In this document: positions 38,356-38,635 of the stretch, one piece after another | Layout: each line of letters begins with the position of its first letter | How positions within the stretch are numbered: the stretch's first letter is position 1 | Assembly: GCA_007026445.1 (NCBI GenBank) | Contig: VDMD01000185.1 | Span: 1-38,635 of the forward strand | Direction: 5' to 3' | Source of the DNA: Schizophyllum amplum | Taxonomy: Eukaryota; Basidiomycota; Agaricomycetes; Agaricales; Schizophyllaceae | DNA length: 38,635 nucleotides | Notes under the pieces: model-generated | Databases searched by the model: none | Told to the model about the DNA's origin: nothing | The model's input: the letters and a program-made list of their open reading frames with translations, nothing else | Made by a program: the position numbers and the translations under genes

Positions 38356-38635
38356 CTAATCGTCTTTCGTGACCGCGTCCTCCACAACGTCAACGGAAAG
38401 ACGCCGGCTCCTTTTCGGAGGAGCGGTGAGTGCGCCAGTGAAAGTGTTATTGCCACGCTTGAGGGTCGGGTTCGTCACGAATGTCGTCTTCGGATTGAAA
38501 TGAAAGTTTTCGAGGATGGTGGTCGTGTTGGCCTCCTGATTGGCGCTCGTCAGCAGTGAAGTAAAGGTTCGGCGTGCAACCCACCTCAGTCAGACTAGTG
38601 TCCATCAGTGCGATAGCGCGAAGGACATGGAGCAC
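38356..38635 (-). CDS. 3' end of an unknown gene, last two exons
   Basis: The gene enters from the right edge. The penultimate exon (38635-38585) reads VLHVLRAIALMDTSLTE. A 49-nt intron (38536-38584; GTGGGT donor, GCTGAC branch, ATCAG acceptor) joins in phase to the last exon (38535-38356): EANTTTILENFHFNPKTTFV, ending TAPPKRSRRLSVDVVEDAVT KDD and a TAG stop. PPKRSRRL is a plausible monopartite nuclear localisation signal. Most of the protein lies outside the window and the family is not recognised. Confidence 0.65.

Overview
This window is nuclear DNA from a filamentous basidiomycete, most likely an Agaricomycete. The evidence is the very short GT-AG introns (mostly 43-57 nt, often with CTNAC-like branch sites), a GC-rich composition, a chromodomain-bearing Ty3/Gypsy element, F-box/leucine-rich proteins of a lineage-expanded type, and a multi-intron kinesin. 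I see no bacterial operons, rRNA, tRNA or CRISPR array. Gene models below were built by hand from reading frames and splice signals. Most exon junctions were checked only for phase.

Layout from left to right. (1) 1-2333: the 3' end of a chromovirus (RNase H, integrase, chromodomain), polypurine tract and 3' LTR. (2) 2339-3411: a possible DNA transposon with inverted ends. (3) 3480-9285 and 21150-24465: two arms of an inverted segmental duplication. Each arm carries the same F-box gene plus its promoter, its 3' flank and an outer ~27-bp degenerate minisatellite. The right F-box gene (21445-22851) is intact. The left copy (5602-8988) is split by a 1,959-bp element (6249-8207) that has 19-bp terminal inverted repeats and a 2-bp target duplication, and that carries two candidate cargo genes of unknown function. 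(4) Between the arms: a 14-exon kinesin-7-like gene (9327-13102, minus), decayed repeats, a second F-box gene (16106-17602), two poorly defined gene candidates (about 18000-19047) and another minisatellite (about 19620-21000). (5) 24440-26020: purine-rich and GC-rich tandem repeats, then a decayed gene region (26500-27400, minus). (6) 27897-30644: a 915-residue open frame made almost wholly of in-frame amino-acid repeats. (7) 32805-33585: a small chromodomain protein gene, followed by a truncated second chromodomain. (8) 34215-37222, minus: an F-box-like gene whose start codon is split by an intron, and a gene with a nucleotidyltransferase-like GS/DxD signature. (9) The right edge holds the last two exons of another minus-strand gene.

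The genes are not an obvious pathway or cluster. The kinesin is the only clear housekeeping-type gene. The remainder is a mixture of expanded F-box families, chromatin-reading domains (three chromodomains, one of them in the retroelement) and mobile or repetitive DNA. The best candidates for something undescribed are the 1,959-bp element with no recognisable transposase, the modular repeat protein at 27897-30644, and the split-start-codon gene.
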